Assembly (NCBI GenBank): GCA_945870455.1
Contig: CAMBSL010000021.1
Span: 1-41,537, forward strand
Length of the DNA stretch: 41,537 nt
Source: Pirellula staleyi DSM 6068
Lineage (GTDB): Bacteria; Planctomycetota; Planctomycetia; Pirellulales; Pirellulaceae
Direction: 5' to 3'
Below the pieces are notes generated by a model. That model worked only from the letters and a program-made list of their open reading frames with translations, searched no databases and had not been told where the DNA came from. A program made the translations under genes and the position numbers. Below are positions 35,201-41,537 of this stretch, piece by piece (the first letter of the stretch is position 1; the number at the start of each line of letters is the position of its first letter).

Positions 35201-35978
35201 CGTCCTGGATCAGCTTCAAGAATCTACAGAAAAGTCGGCCGATACGCTTGTCGGGATTAGCCGCAAGTCGGTGGAGCGAGCAAGCCAATTGCGTGCGTCG
35301 GCACTTGATAAAGTGGATTCACTCTACGGCAAGAGCACCAAGACTCTGGCTGAGGCGATTGGCGATCCAAATGGCTCTCTTGAAAGTGTCGCTGAATGGA
35401 TGCGAGGTAACCTCCAGTGGTCAGGTGATGCAAGCGAGCTTAAGAAGCTTACCAAGGTTGAACTGTCGAACAAATTCATGCAACTGATTGACGACCGCTT
35501 CTACCCGGAAATTCGCCGTATGGAGCGCACCGTGTTGTTGACGCAGCTAGACTCCGCTTGGAAGGATCACTTGCTCGCGATGGATCACGTGCGGAGCAGT
35601 GTCAATTTCCGCAGCATGGGACAGATGGATCCGAAAGTCGAGTACAAACGCGAAGGCATGCGCCTGTTCGAGCAGATGTGGATGTCGATCGGCGAACGCA
35701 TGACGGATGTCATTTTCCGAATGGAAGCCATGGACAGCGACATGGTGGCGGACTCTTGGGTAGAGACAAGTGCTCGGCACGATGCGTTTGATGTCACAAG
35801 CGAATTGATGGCCGAAAAGAACGCCGATCTAGCGGCAGCCGAAAGCGCTGGGAGCAGTAGCGAGCCGCCCCGCATCGAAACGATTCGCAACCGGAATGAG
35901 CGGGCCGGTCGAAACGATCCTTGCCCCTGCGGATCCGGCAAGAAGTACAAGAATTGTTGTATGCGAAAGCAAGTCTAA
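32271..35978 (+). CDS. secA: Preprotein translocase ATPase SecA, with large lineage-type insertions
   Basis: At 1235 residues it is about 300 longer than E. coli SecA (901). It drives Sec-dependent export at the cytoplasmic membrane. Walker A is MITGEGKTLVATLP, Walker B/DEAD is VIDEVDNILIDEAR, and the helicase motif VTIATNMAGRGTDI follows. There is a roughly 48-residue insertion (about 460-508) before RPILVGTVSIEKSE. Within the helical C-terminal region (about 770-1070) a motif of W followed by RFG or KFG recurs at W778, W841, W899, W968 and W1043. The tail has the zinc-binding CPCGSGKKYKNCC. The protein is followed 15 nt later by the DUF808 gene. The core function is secure; the role of the repeated insertion is unknown. 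Confidence 0.96.
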   Translation: MDLLEKIWEGTTNTINGVLGGIDRGLTTFFGSANSRQIKRYTEYAKQVGELEPRIIALSDAELCSQTEKFKKRLAAGETLDDLLVEAFAVCREAGRRFMRMRHYDVQLVGGMVLHGGNIAEMITGEGKTLVATLPVYLNALEGRGVHVVTVNDYLARRDMEWMAPLYMGLGLTVGNIQSGMENDERQRAYACDITYATNNELGFDYLRDNMRMAARADDRFAKHMQQVQGPLHYAVIDEVDNILIDEARTPLIISGPASRDLAKYSEADRVARALKREEHFVVNEKDHTVNLTDAGIRDAEKLAGVESFYTVGNMEWPHLLDNALKAHHLYKRDVNYVVKEGEIIIVDEFTGRLMEGRQWSDGLHQSVEAKEGVRIKEETQTLATITLQNFFKLYKKISGMTGTAMTEATEFSKIYHLGVTAIPSNRGLKRIEFSDSIYLSEKEKYAAVADEIERVHKFDTLYYKDQKKGFVIGLIESQNESTIRFKKSDSKEIEEIPAREIESIETAGRPILVGTVSIEKSERLSHLLDMRGVKHEVLNAKQHKREAEIIAQAGRTKSVTIATNMAGRGTDIILGGNPETMAWAQLQDKYPTRLEVPKEEWDALVHEIDQREKMKEEGERVRGLGGLYVIATERHESRRIDLQLRGRCGRQGDPGSSRFYLSLEDDLMRIFAGDWVRDWMKRMGMGEGDAIESPYVSKRISGAQKKVEERNFEQRKSLLEYDEVMDFQRKKVYGYRQQILEGTSCRDLVMHQLKQQIESNVEQFCDPLYGPESFAKWAGTRLGVQLEPKDFRGVDAATADAYAKDQAERTAETQILDAIDENLPSEEDQSEWNWDAMAKWSNTRFGTNYTVGMLKKVDRDRMDEELIEKAKKSIEAIDLSEGAAFLSEEFGLKMLVGWMRNKFGIEIAIEDVRGVDLDQLKSRLLAKAEATYIERECQFPVMVAFNRFQQQTGPQSYSIDGGAIADWASSRFEEPNVLDQLQESTEKSADTLVGISRKSVERASQLRASALDKVDSLYGKSTKTLAEAIGDPNGSLESVAEWMRGNLQWSGDASELKKLTKVELSNKFMQLIDDRFYPEIRRMERTVLLTQLDSAWKDHLLAMDHVRSSVNFRSMGQMDPKVEYKREGMRLFEQMWMSIGERMTDVIFRMEAMDSDMVADSWVETSARHDAFDVTSELMAEKNADLAAAESAGSSSEPPRIETIRNRNERAGRNDPCPCGSGKKYKNCCMRKQV

Positions 35979-35993
35979 GGAAGAATTGGTTCA

Positions 35994-36923
35994 ATGGCAT
36001 CTGGCCTATTTTTACTCCTCGATGACATTGCATCCATCTTGAATGATGTAGCCGTGTACACGAAGGTCTCTGCGACCAAGACTTCGGCGGTGCTCGGAGA
36101 CGATTTAGCACTCAATGCTCAACAAGTCTCAGGAGTATCGCCCATTCGCGAGCTACCGATCGTTTGGGCTGTCGCGAAAGGTTCGGCAGTGAACAAGGCG
36201 ATTCTCATACCATCCGCGTTGCTCCTCAGCTCCGTTGCACCATGGGCGATTACCCCGTTGATGATCGTCGGCGGTTCCTTTTTGTGCTTTGAAGGTTGCG
36301 AAAAACTTGCACACAAATTCCTGCACTCTCGCGCTGAGGATGAAACGCACCACATCCAGCACGTGGAGATCCTTGCGACCACGGAAATCGACGTCGTTGC
36401 GGCTGAGAAAGAAAAAATACGTGGGGCCGTCCGTACAGACTTTATCTTGTCGGCTGAAATCATCGTCATTACCCTCGACATCGTAGAGAGCGCTCCCTTT
36501 ATCACTCGGCTCATGGTTTTGGTTGGCATCGGAGTCCTGATGACCGTTGGGGTCTACGGCCTTGTGGCGGTGATTGTCAAAATGGATGATCTCGGTGCAT
36601 ATTTGGCTAAGGAAAAGGGCGCCCGTGAGAGAATAGGTCGATTTCTATTGGCATCCGCTCCGTACTTGATGAAATTTCTAACCATCGCGGGAACGGCGGC
36701 CATGTTCTTGGTTGGAGGTGGAATCCTAGTCCATAAGATCGGTCCGATAGATCACCAAGTCGAATACCTCGTGCACCTCGCAGCCGATGTGCCAGTCGCA
36801 GGATTTGTCCTCAAAACGATCACTAAATTGCTGCTGGATGGTTCGGTGGGGATAATAGCTGGGGCCTTGGTATTGATGGTTGTCACCTCCATTAAGTGGA
36901 TGCTGCGTTCGTCGAAGAAGTAA
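35994..36923 (+). CDS. DUF808 family integral membrane protein
   Basis: The 309-residue protein of the DUF808 (E. coli YedI-like) family has about five hydrophobic segments. Family landmarks are MASGLFLLLDDIASILNDVA at the very N-terminus, KTSAVLGDDLALNAQQVSG and GSFLCFEGCEKLAHK. The biochemical role of the family is not established. It starts 15 nt after secA and is probably read from the same transcript, without a clear link in function. Confidence 0.9.
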   Translation: MASGLFLLLDDIASILNDVAVYTKVSATKTSAVLGDDLALNAQQVSGVSPIRELPIVWAVAKGSAVNKAILIPSALLLSSVAPWAITPLMIVGGSFLCFEGCEKLAHKFLHSRAEDETHHIQHVEILATTEIDVVAAEKEKIRGAVRTDFILSAEIIVITLDIVESAPFITRLMVLVGIGVLMTVGVYGLVAVIVKMDDLGAYLAKEKGARERIGRFLLASAPYLMKFLTIAGTAAMFLVGGGILVHKIGPIDHQVEYLVHLAADVPVAGFVLKTITKLLLDGSVGIIAGALVLMVVTSIKWMLRSSKK

Positions 36924-37019
36924 GGATGGGACGCTAGGAAGCGATTTTGTTTTCAAGCAGAATCGGACAATTCCTACTAGAATCGAACACTCTCGACTCT
37001 TCTTTCTTTTCGTTTTCCG

Positions 37020-37457
37020 ATGACGCAACCCATGATTTACAAATTAAAGCTGCAAAATCAGGTCGATGGTTTGACGACCAAGAGCTGGACCTTTCTGCCG
37101 CCAACCGTCGTTGGACGCGATCCAAGTTCTGGCATTTGTATCGAGCACGACTCGATCAGTCGAAAGCACTGCCAGCTTTCACAAAATAGCGATGGTGCCC
37201 TTGTCGTTAAGGATCTCGAATCCAAGAACGGGACCTACATTGATGATGCAAGAATCCAAAGCAAGACGTTGATGCCTGGCGAATCGATTCAAATCGGAGC
37301 CCTTAGGCTTGAGGTTGTTTTCTCCACAGAAGACGAATTATCGGCCAAGCCATCACCTCGTCCGAAAGGTAGTGTTACGGAAACCCAACCGATGAAGAGA
37401 ATTGATCCATTGCCTCCGCCACCAGTCAAATCATGGTGGCGTCGACTAATCGAGTAG
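37020..37457 (+). CDS. FHA domain protein
   Basis: The 145-residue cytoplasmic protein has one forkhead-associated domain (about 25-100). Its phosphothreonine-binding motifs are complete: VVGRDPSSG, DSISRKHCQL and DLESKNGTYID. A proline-rich tail (105-140) ends in WWRRLIE. FHA proteins bind phosphorylated partners of Ser/Thr kinases, which are numerous in planctomycetes, but no kinase is nearby. The gene overlaps the open frame but not the chosen start of the SDR gene downstream. Confidence 0.92.
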   Translation: MTQPMIYKLKLQNQVDGLTTKSWTFLPPTVVGRDPSSGICIEHDSISRKHCQLSQNSDGALVVKDLESKNGTYIDDARIQSKTLMPGESIQIGALRLEVVFSTEDELSAKPSPRPKGSVTETQPMKRIDPLPPPPVKSWWRRLIE

Positions 37458-37534
37458 CAAGCCTTGTTTGTCCCTTATTCGTGTTTGACGGTTGTTGCTT
37501 CGGTCGGTGTTTGCTTTGGCATCAGGAGGCTGAT

Positions 37535-38314
37535 TTGGATTTAGGAATTGCTGGAAAAGTTGCGGTTGTTATTGGTGGGGAAAGCGGTATCGGAGCGGCT
37601 TGCGTGAAAGTTTTCAATCAAGAAGGCTCAATTATTTCGTCATGGGATCTGCAATGCAAACAATCAGAAGATGCAATCTCCCGTCGGGTCGTTGATGTTA
37701 CGAAAAGCGAGCAGGTCCAAGCAGCTTGGAATGACACCGAAGAACGATTGGGGCCGGTCGACATATTGGTGCACGCTGCTGCCATTGGATCTGGATATTT
37801 CGGATTCCCGTTCACTCGTGTTCCCGTTCAAGCCTGGCGCAAGGTCCTAGAAGTCAATATTCTTGGAATGGCAAATATCGCGCATGTCGCCGGGCCTGCA
37901 ATGCAGAGTCGCAAAAGTGGATCGATGGTTTTCCTTACAAGCATCGCTGGTCAGATTGGGTCTCAGACCGATCCGCCTTACAGCGCAAGCAAAGCCGCTA
38001 ACATCAATTTTGCGCAGTGCATGGCAAAAGACCTTGCCCCCCACGGAGTACGAGTGAACTGTGTATCTCCTGGCATGGTGAAAACACCCCTCAACGCTTC
38101 TGTTTGGGAGGCTTGGAATGCTCAACAACCGAGCGAACTACGCCTTACTTATGATGAGTGGGCCACAAAAAAAATCCAACAAGTGGTACCCCTTGGACGC
38201 TGGCAACAGGCCGAGGACATCGCTGCCATGGTCGTATTTCTGAGTAGCCCCCGCTCCTCCGAAGTGACTGGTCAAACGATCAACGTGGATGGTGGCAGCG
38301 TTATGCACTCTTAA
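37535..38314 (+). CDS. Short-chain dehydrogenase/reductase with TTG start
   Basis: This is a 259-residue SDR oxidoreductase. The start chosen is the TTG at 37535 because a perfect AGGAGG lies 5 nt upstream and the protein then begins just before GKVAVVIGGESGIGAA, the nucleotide-binding site (normally TGxxxGIG). The 37433 start adds a cysteine-rich stretch unlike the family. The catalytic residues are Ser in FLTSIAG and Tyr/Lys in YSASKAANI, with VNCVSPGMVKTPL following. The C-terminus (VTGQTINVDGGSVM) is typical. It overlaps the convergent chelatase gene by 14 bp. Substrate unknown. Confidence 0.88.
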   Translation: MDLGIAGKVAVVIGGESGIGAACVKVFNQEGSIISSWDLQCKQSEDAISRRVVDVTKSEQVQAAWNDTEERLGPVDILVHAAAIGSGYFGFPFTRVPVQAWRKVLEVNILGMANIAHVAGPAMQSRKSGSMVFLTSIAGQIGSQTDPPYSASKAANINFAQCMAKDLAPHGVRVNCVSPGMVKTPLNASVWEAWNAQQPSELRLTYDEWATKKIQQVVPLGRWQQAEDIAAMVVFLSSPRSSEVTGQTINVDGGSVMHS

Positions 38315-39233
38315 GGATCTGTTCCGCCGCCAGTTCCAAGAACACTTCGGCAAGCTTGGGGTCGGCACCTAACGTTCTCGCGATCAACCAGCGGCGATCG
38401 GGATGGTCCTGCTGCATTGCGTAGACCTTGCCCCGAAGCTGCTCAATGAGTTCGCCTTCGAACAGCAAGTGCGGTTGCACAATAATCGTGTCGCAATCCC
38501 ATCCCGCTGCTTGTTCCAAAAGTGTATCAACATCGGGTTCGCCACCGGCAAAGAAACCTGTCCCAAATCGCTTGGCATCCATTTCTGCTACGCGAAGCTG
38601 TGTCAGTTGCCGCATATGCGATAGAGCGGCTACGTCGCTTGTGCCCCGACCGACCATCGCCAAGCCAATGCTCCCAAACACTTGGCCTCGCGACTCACAA
38701 ATTCCAGAAGAGCATTTCACTTTCGCGCATGCGTTTTGAGGGCAGGTTGCTCCGCGTTCCAACGCGATGACTTCATCGTAACGCGAGGCGGAAAGTGCTA
38801 GCACGGATGAATGGGTTCCGAGTGACCCCGATTGCCCTACGAGCTCTAACCCACATGCGGTCGCCGCCTCCACGACGGCTTCGGGAATATCTTCGCGGGC
38901 ATGTGCGGCGGTAAACAAGAGAACCGGAACAACCACAATCCGCTCGATGCCTCGGACGTGAAGCGACCGGATGGCATGAGATATCGAGGGCTCTGCAAGC
39001 TCGAGAAAGCTACCAACGATGATCGCGGCAGGGGCGAGTTTTTGCATTTGCGATACTAAATCGAGGAGCTGAGCTGCTCCGGACGCCTTGCGTGTGCCGT
39101 GCCCGACAACCAAAACGGCCCCCTTTTCCTCGGAAAAACGATGCCATATTCCATTCGGATAGGAGCTCATCTCGTCGGAGCTCATCTCGCTAGACTGGGT
39201 AAATTTCAGGGAATTAGACTGAGGCTCAATCAT
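38301..39233 (-). CDS. Sirohydrochlorin chelatase CbiX-type, two-domain
   Basis: The product has 310 residues from the ATG at 39233. A TTG start at 39281 would add 16 residues. It is a long CbiX with two chelatase-like halves: VVGHGTRKASG (H45) with PVLLFTAAHAREDIP in the first, and MVGRGTSD with IVQPHLLFEGELIEQL in the second. The enzyme inserts Co2+ or Fe2+ into sirohydrochlorin for cobalamin or siroheme. A cysteine-rich stretch CPQNACAKVKCSSGIC (about 190-205) lies between the halves, perhaps holding a metal or an Fe-S cluster. Which metal is used cannot be told. Convergent overlap of 14 bp with the SDR. Confidence 0.88.
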   Translation of the reverse strand: MIEPQSNSLKFTQSSEMSSDEMSSYPNGIWHRFSEEKGAVLVVGHGTRKASGAAQLLDLVSQMQKLAPAAIIVGSFLELAEPSISHAIRSLHVRGIERIVVVPVLLFTAAHAREDIPEAVVEAATACGLELVGQSGSLGTHSSVLALSASRYDEVIALERGATCPQNACAKVKCSSGICESRGQVFGSIGLAMVGRGTSDVAALSHMRQLTQLRVAEMDAKRFGTGFFAGGEPDVDTLLEQAAGWDCDTIIVQPHLLFEGELIEQLRGKVYAMQQDHPDRRWLIARTLGADPKLAEVFLELAAEQILKSA

Positions 39234-39497
39234 TTTTTGCCTTTCGAGGGACTGGGATGTCTGGGTGGCCTGGGGTGTCAAACTGAGTCGTTTGTGTAGT
39301 GTATGCCGGTTGCAAGGACTGTGACGGTAACTAAGTTGCCGTTAAGGTTTCAAAAAAAGCTGTTTTCCTAAAGATCGACACGACAAGCACTTGCAGGGAC
39401 ATTTATCGACCATGATTCGATTTCTTATTTGAAAGACTTGTTGGAATAAACCACAATTAGAGCACTTGTTTCAGAAATTCTCTAAGGTTACGACGCT

Positions 39498-41261
39498 ATG
39501 GACTCAAGATTTCGCAGACGACGCGCATTCCGAACCCTCTTTCGAGGCGCTTTGGCAATTGCTGGTTCATCCTTGCTACTCAGCGAACATTCCTACGCCC
39601 AGAATTGCGAACCGGTTAGATCCTATCGGCTCCAACCTGAAACGGTGTACGAGCAAGTGCCCGTAACATCGATGCGCATCGAGTACGAAGACCGATTGGT
39701 GGAAAAAGAAATCGTATCGTATCGCCCCGCAGTTCAAGAGCGAGTTGAGAAACGTCAATACACGGTCCGAAAACCAGTGATCGAAACTTCGACTCGCAAC
39801 GAGTCGTACACGGTTTATAAACAGGTCGTCAAAACGGACTACGTGGACGAGACCACCTATGTCAACGAGACGTCCCAAGTCGAACAGATCATTACAACGA
39901 TGAAACCCATCGTCGAAACTCAGTATCAAACGCAGCATGTAATCGTTCAAAAGCCAATTACCGAGACGGTTTACCAGACTCAAAATTACTTGGTGGAACG
40001 ACCCGTTACAGAAACGACCATGCAACAGCAGCAGCATCTCGTTCAGCGTCCCGTCACAGAAACGGTCATGCAAACGCAAAACTTTTCGGTCCAAAAGCCG
40101 GTTACCGAAACGACCTTCCAGACGCAGAATTACGTTGCCTACCAACCTGTAACAACCTTCCAACCAGCCACCGTCGACGCCGGTGGACTTGTCGCCCAAC
40201 CCTTCGTTATACCAGGCGATGTTCAGTATCGTTTGAGGTGGCAACCAGCGGGCTACAACGTGAATACGGTAACCGGTGCGTCGAATTACAGACGAGGCGG
40301 TTTAGGCTGGACGCCATATCAAGCCCCGGGACAAGCGTTTGTTCAAACGTATTACCAGCCTAACTTTCAGCAGGTCGCCGTTCCACAAACAAGTTTGATG
40401 CCTCAGACGTTCGCGCAACAAGTGCCGATTCAAACCACCCGTATGCAAACGGAAGTCGTGCAGCAACAAGTTCCGGTCACATCGACTCGAATGGAGAGTC
40501 AAATGGTGACGCAGCAGGTGCCGGTAACCACGACTCGCATGCAAACCGAGACCATTCAAAAGCAAGTTCCCATCACCACAACTCGGATGGAGAATCAAGT
40601 CGTTGAAAAACAAGTACCCATCCAGACTCAACGAATGGAAGCGGTCCAAGAAAAAGTGATGGTTCCCCAAACGGTTCAAAAACCAGTGACTCGCAAGGTT
40701 GCACGCGAACGTATTGAATACGTTCCCGAGACGCATGTTCGCCCTGTTCAAACCCAGTTTACAACCTACAAACCAGAGGTGGTATCGGATGACGTGGTGA
40801 TCAAGACTCCCTACATGGAGCGAATTGTTCAAAAGATCCAAGTCCCTGAGCGAATTGCTCGATCCGTTCCGTACACTGAAATGCGAACTGTCGCCCGAAC
40901 ATACACGGTGCGCGTACCCTTGGACAACATCGACCCAATCTACAACGGTTCGGTTAGCAGTTGGCCAATCATGGATGGACCCGTTGTCACGGCAGGTGCT
41001 ATTGAGTCCAAGGGGGCCAGCGGTAGCTCAACTCAAGGTGCCGCACTCGGAAACCCCGCAGCACCTAATTCGAATAGTGGGGGAATAACTTCAAAAAAAC
41101 CAGCGCTATCCGAAGAAGCACTTCTACCACCAATGAAGAATGCAGAGTCTGATAACGGCGGACTGTCGATTGGTCCTGCGAGCGGCCAAGCACAGTCGCA
41201 AGAAACAACGGTCAGCAAGCCACCCGCTACGGGAAAGATAAGGTTAACGCAAGAGGATTAG
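39498..41261 (+). CDS. YTV-type repeat protein, probably cell surface
   Basis: The product has 587 residues. The N-terminus has an arginine-rich signal, FRRRRAFRTLFRG, then a hydrophobic stretch ending near SYAQN; the R-R-x-F pattern resembles a Tat signal. The rest is rich in Gln, Thr, Val and Tyr. Block 1 (residues 144-223) has five 16-residue units of the form QTQ-x-PVTET, and block 2 (306-385) has five of the form QQVP-TTRM, also exactly 16 residues. YTV and YxPxV motifs flank them. Pfam-type YTV repeats are known from Rhodopirellula proteins of unknown function. A low-complexity tail ends the chain. It has no enzymatic motif. Confidence 0.85.
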   Translation: MDSRFRRRRAFRTLFRGALAIAGSSLLLSEHSYAQNCEPVRSYRLQPETVYEQVPVTSMRIEYEDRLVEKEIVSYRPAVQERVEKRQYTVRKPVIETSTRNESYTVYKQVVKTDYVDETTYVNETSQVEQIITTMKPIVETQYQTQHVIVQKPITETVYQTQNYLVERPVTETTMQQQQHLVQRPVTETVMQTQNFSVQKPVTETTFQTQNYVAYQPVTTFQPATVDAGGLVAQPFVIPGDVQYRLRWQPAGYNVNTVTGASNYRRGGLGWTPYQAPGQAFVQTYYQPNFQQVAVPQTSLMPQTFAQQVPIQTTRMQTEVVQQQVPVTSTRMESQMVTQQVPVTTTRMQTETIQKQVPITTTRMENQVVEKQVPIQTQRMEAVQEKVMVPQTVQKPVTRKVARERIEYVPETHVRPVQTQFTTYKPEVVSDDVVIKTPYMERIVQKIQVPERIARSVPYTEMRTVARTYTVRVPLDNIDPIYNGSVSSWPIMDGPVVTAGAIESKGASGSSTQGAALGNPAAPNSNSGGITSKKPALSEEALLPPMKNAESDNGGLSIGPASGQAQSQETTVSKPPATGKIRLTQED

Positions 41262-41269
41262 TTAGTGCT

Positions 41270-41380
41270 TTCATCAATATTAAAAATTAGGGTTGGCAAT
41301 GGTAGCCAAACTCCCCAGAGTTCGGTTTTTCGTTGCGGCACTGAAGTCTGGCGACTTCAGCTACCCTAAAATTTAACCGG
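41270..41380. repeat. Palindromic element downstream of the YTV gene
   Basis: A perfect hairpin CTGAAGTC-TGGC-GACTTCAG lies at 41341-41360. Around it GGTAGC (near 41299) pairs with GCTACC, and AGGGT with ACCCT, to make a larger imperfect stem. It could act as a terminator for the YTV gene and as a buffer before the insertion sequence, although no long T run follows. Confidence 0.6.
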
Positions 41381-41392
41381 AACAGAGCACTA

Positions 41393-41537
41393 GTGGTTTG
41401 TCCAGATTAGTAATTGGGGTTCGCATGCGGGGATGAAAATGGTAATAATGCGTGCATTCCAAGGAGGGATGCTATGCATAAGAAACACATTGTAACGCTG
41501 ACGGATCAGCAACGAGAGACCCTAACAAAGATAGTCA
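41393..41537 (+). mobile_element. Left end of an IS630-family insertion sequence, cut by window edge
   Basis: The likely boundary is the TA at 41391-41392, the usual IS630 target, after which GTGGTTTGTCCAG begins, a plausible terminal inverted repeat. The right end is outside the window, so neither the inverted repeat nor a TA duplication can be confirmed. Confidence 0.55.
41474..41537 (+). CDS. IS630-family transposase, N-terminal fragment
   Basis: The ATG at 41474 has AAGGAGGG 7 nt upstream. The 21 visible codons read MHKKHIVTLTDQQRETLTKI, the usual start of IS630 transposase winged-helix domains. The catalytic DDE part is off the right edge. Confidence 0.75.
   Translation, partial: MHKKHIVTLTDQQRETLTKIV

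Noticed and set aside
39927..40652. Possible CRISPR-like periodicity
   Set aside because: The 48-bp period is in frame, codes for 16-residue repeats, and has no conserved repeat/variable spacer structure.
39576..40844. Two long minus-strand open frames opposite the YTV gene
   Set aside because: Their leucine/asparagine-rich periodic sequence mirrors the 48-bp repeats of the sense strand.

Overview
The window looks like a chromosomal segment of a planctomycete, probably from the Pirellulales/Rhodopirellula side. Five features point there: a secreted type I sulfatase, a tandem DUF1080 (3-keto-disaccharide hydrolase) protein, a YTV-type repeat surface protein, an oversized SecA with lineage-style insertions, and a formyltransferase/hydrolase complex subunit C (FhcC) of the tetrahydromethanopterin C1 pathway. 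No tRNA, rRNA, CRISPR array or prophage was seen. The right edge enters an IS630-type insertion sequence.

Layout. 1-1533 (minus): start of a C1-transfer cluster with truncated fhcC, a CBM9/DOMON-like protein and what looks like a methyltransferase remnant. 1780-8000: sulfatase, NhaA antiporter, DUF1080 protein and two small membrane proteins, separated by palindromic intergenic repeats. 7994-11282 (minus): a tight three-gene unit of secreted alpha/beta hydrolase, radical SAM protein of the tetraether-synthase (Tes) type, and Lgt-like membrane protein with an altered signature. This is the most interesting block. 11927-14047 (plus): secreted unknown protein and class II CPD photolyase. 14219-17475 (minus): 2-oxo acid dehydrogenase E2, sugar isomerase-like TIM barrel and zinc-type dehydrogenase. 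17621-21000: aldo/keto reductase, dicarboxylate symporter, and TauE/SafE permease facing them. 21243-24035 (minus): ExbB, two ExbD (one with a zinc ribbon) and an orphan NarL-type response regulator. 24170-26209: transketolase. 26575-30313 (plus): argB-argF followed by a GXGXG-domain protein and a divergent barrel partner that resemble parts of glutamate synthase. 30290-31903 (minus): NusG-like antiterminator and GDP-fucose synthase. 32271-38314 (plus): secA, DUF808 membrane protein, FHA protein and SDR. 38301-39233 (minus): CbiX chelatase. 39498-41261 (plus): YTV repeat protein. 41393-end: IS630 start.

How the genes relate. Most are housekeeping or metabolic (arginine, pentose phosphate/Calvin-type sugars, TCA E2, tetrapyrrole, protein export). 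The parts worth following up are the Tes-like/Lgt-like lipid unit, the glutamate-synthase-like pair that lacks visible iron-sulfur cysteines, the repeated W-motif domain in SecA, and two families of palindromic repeats that sit directly on gene 3' ends and in three cases supply the stop codon.
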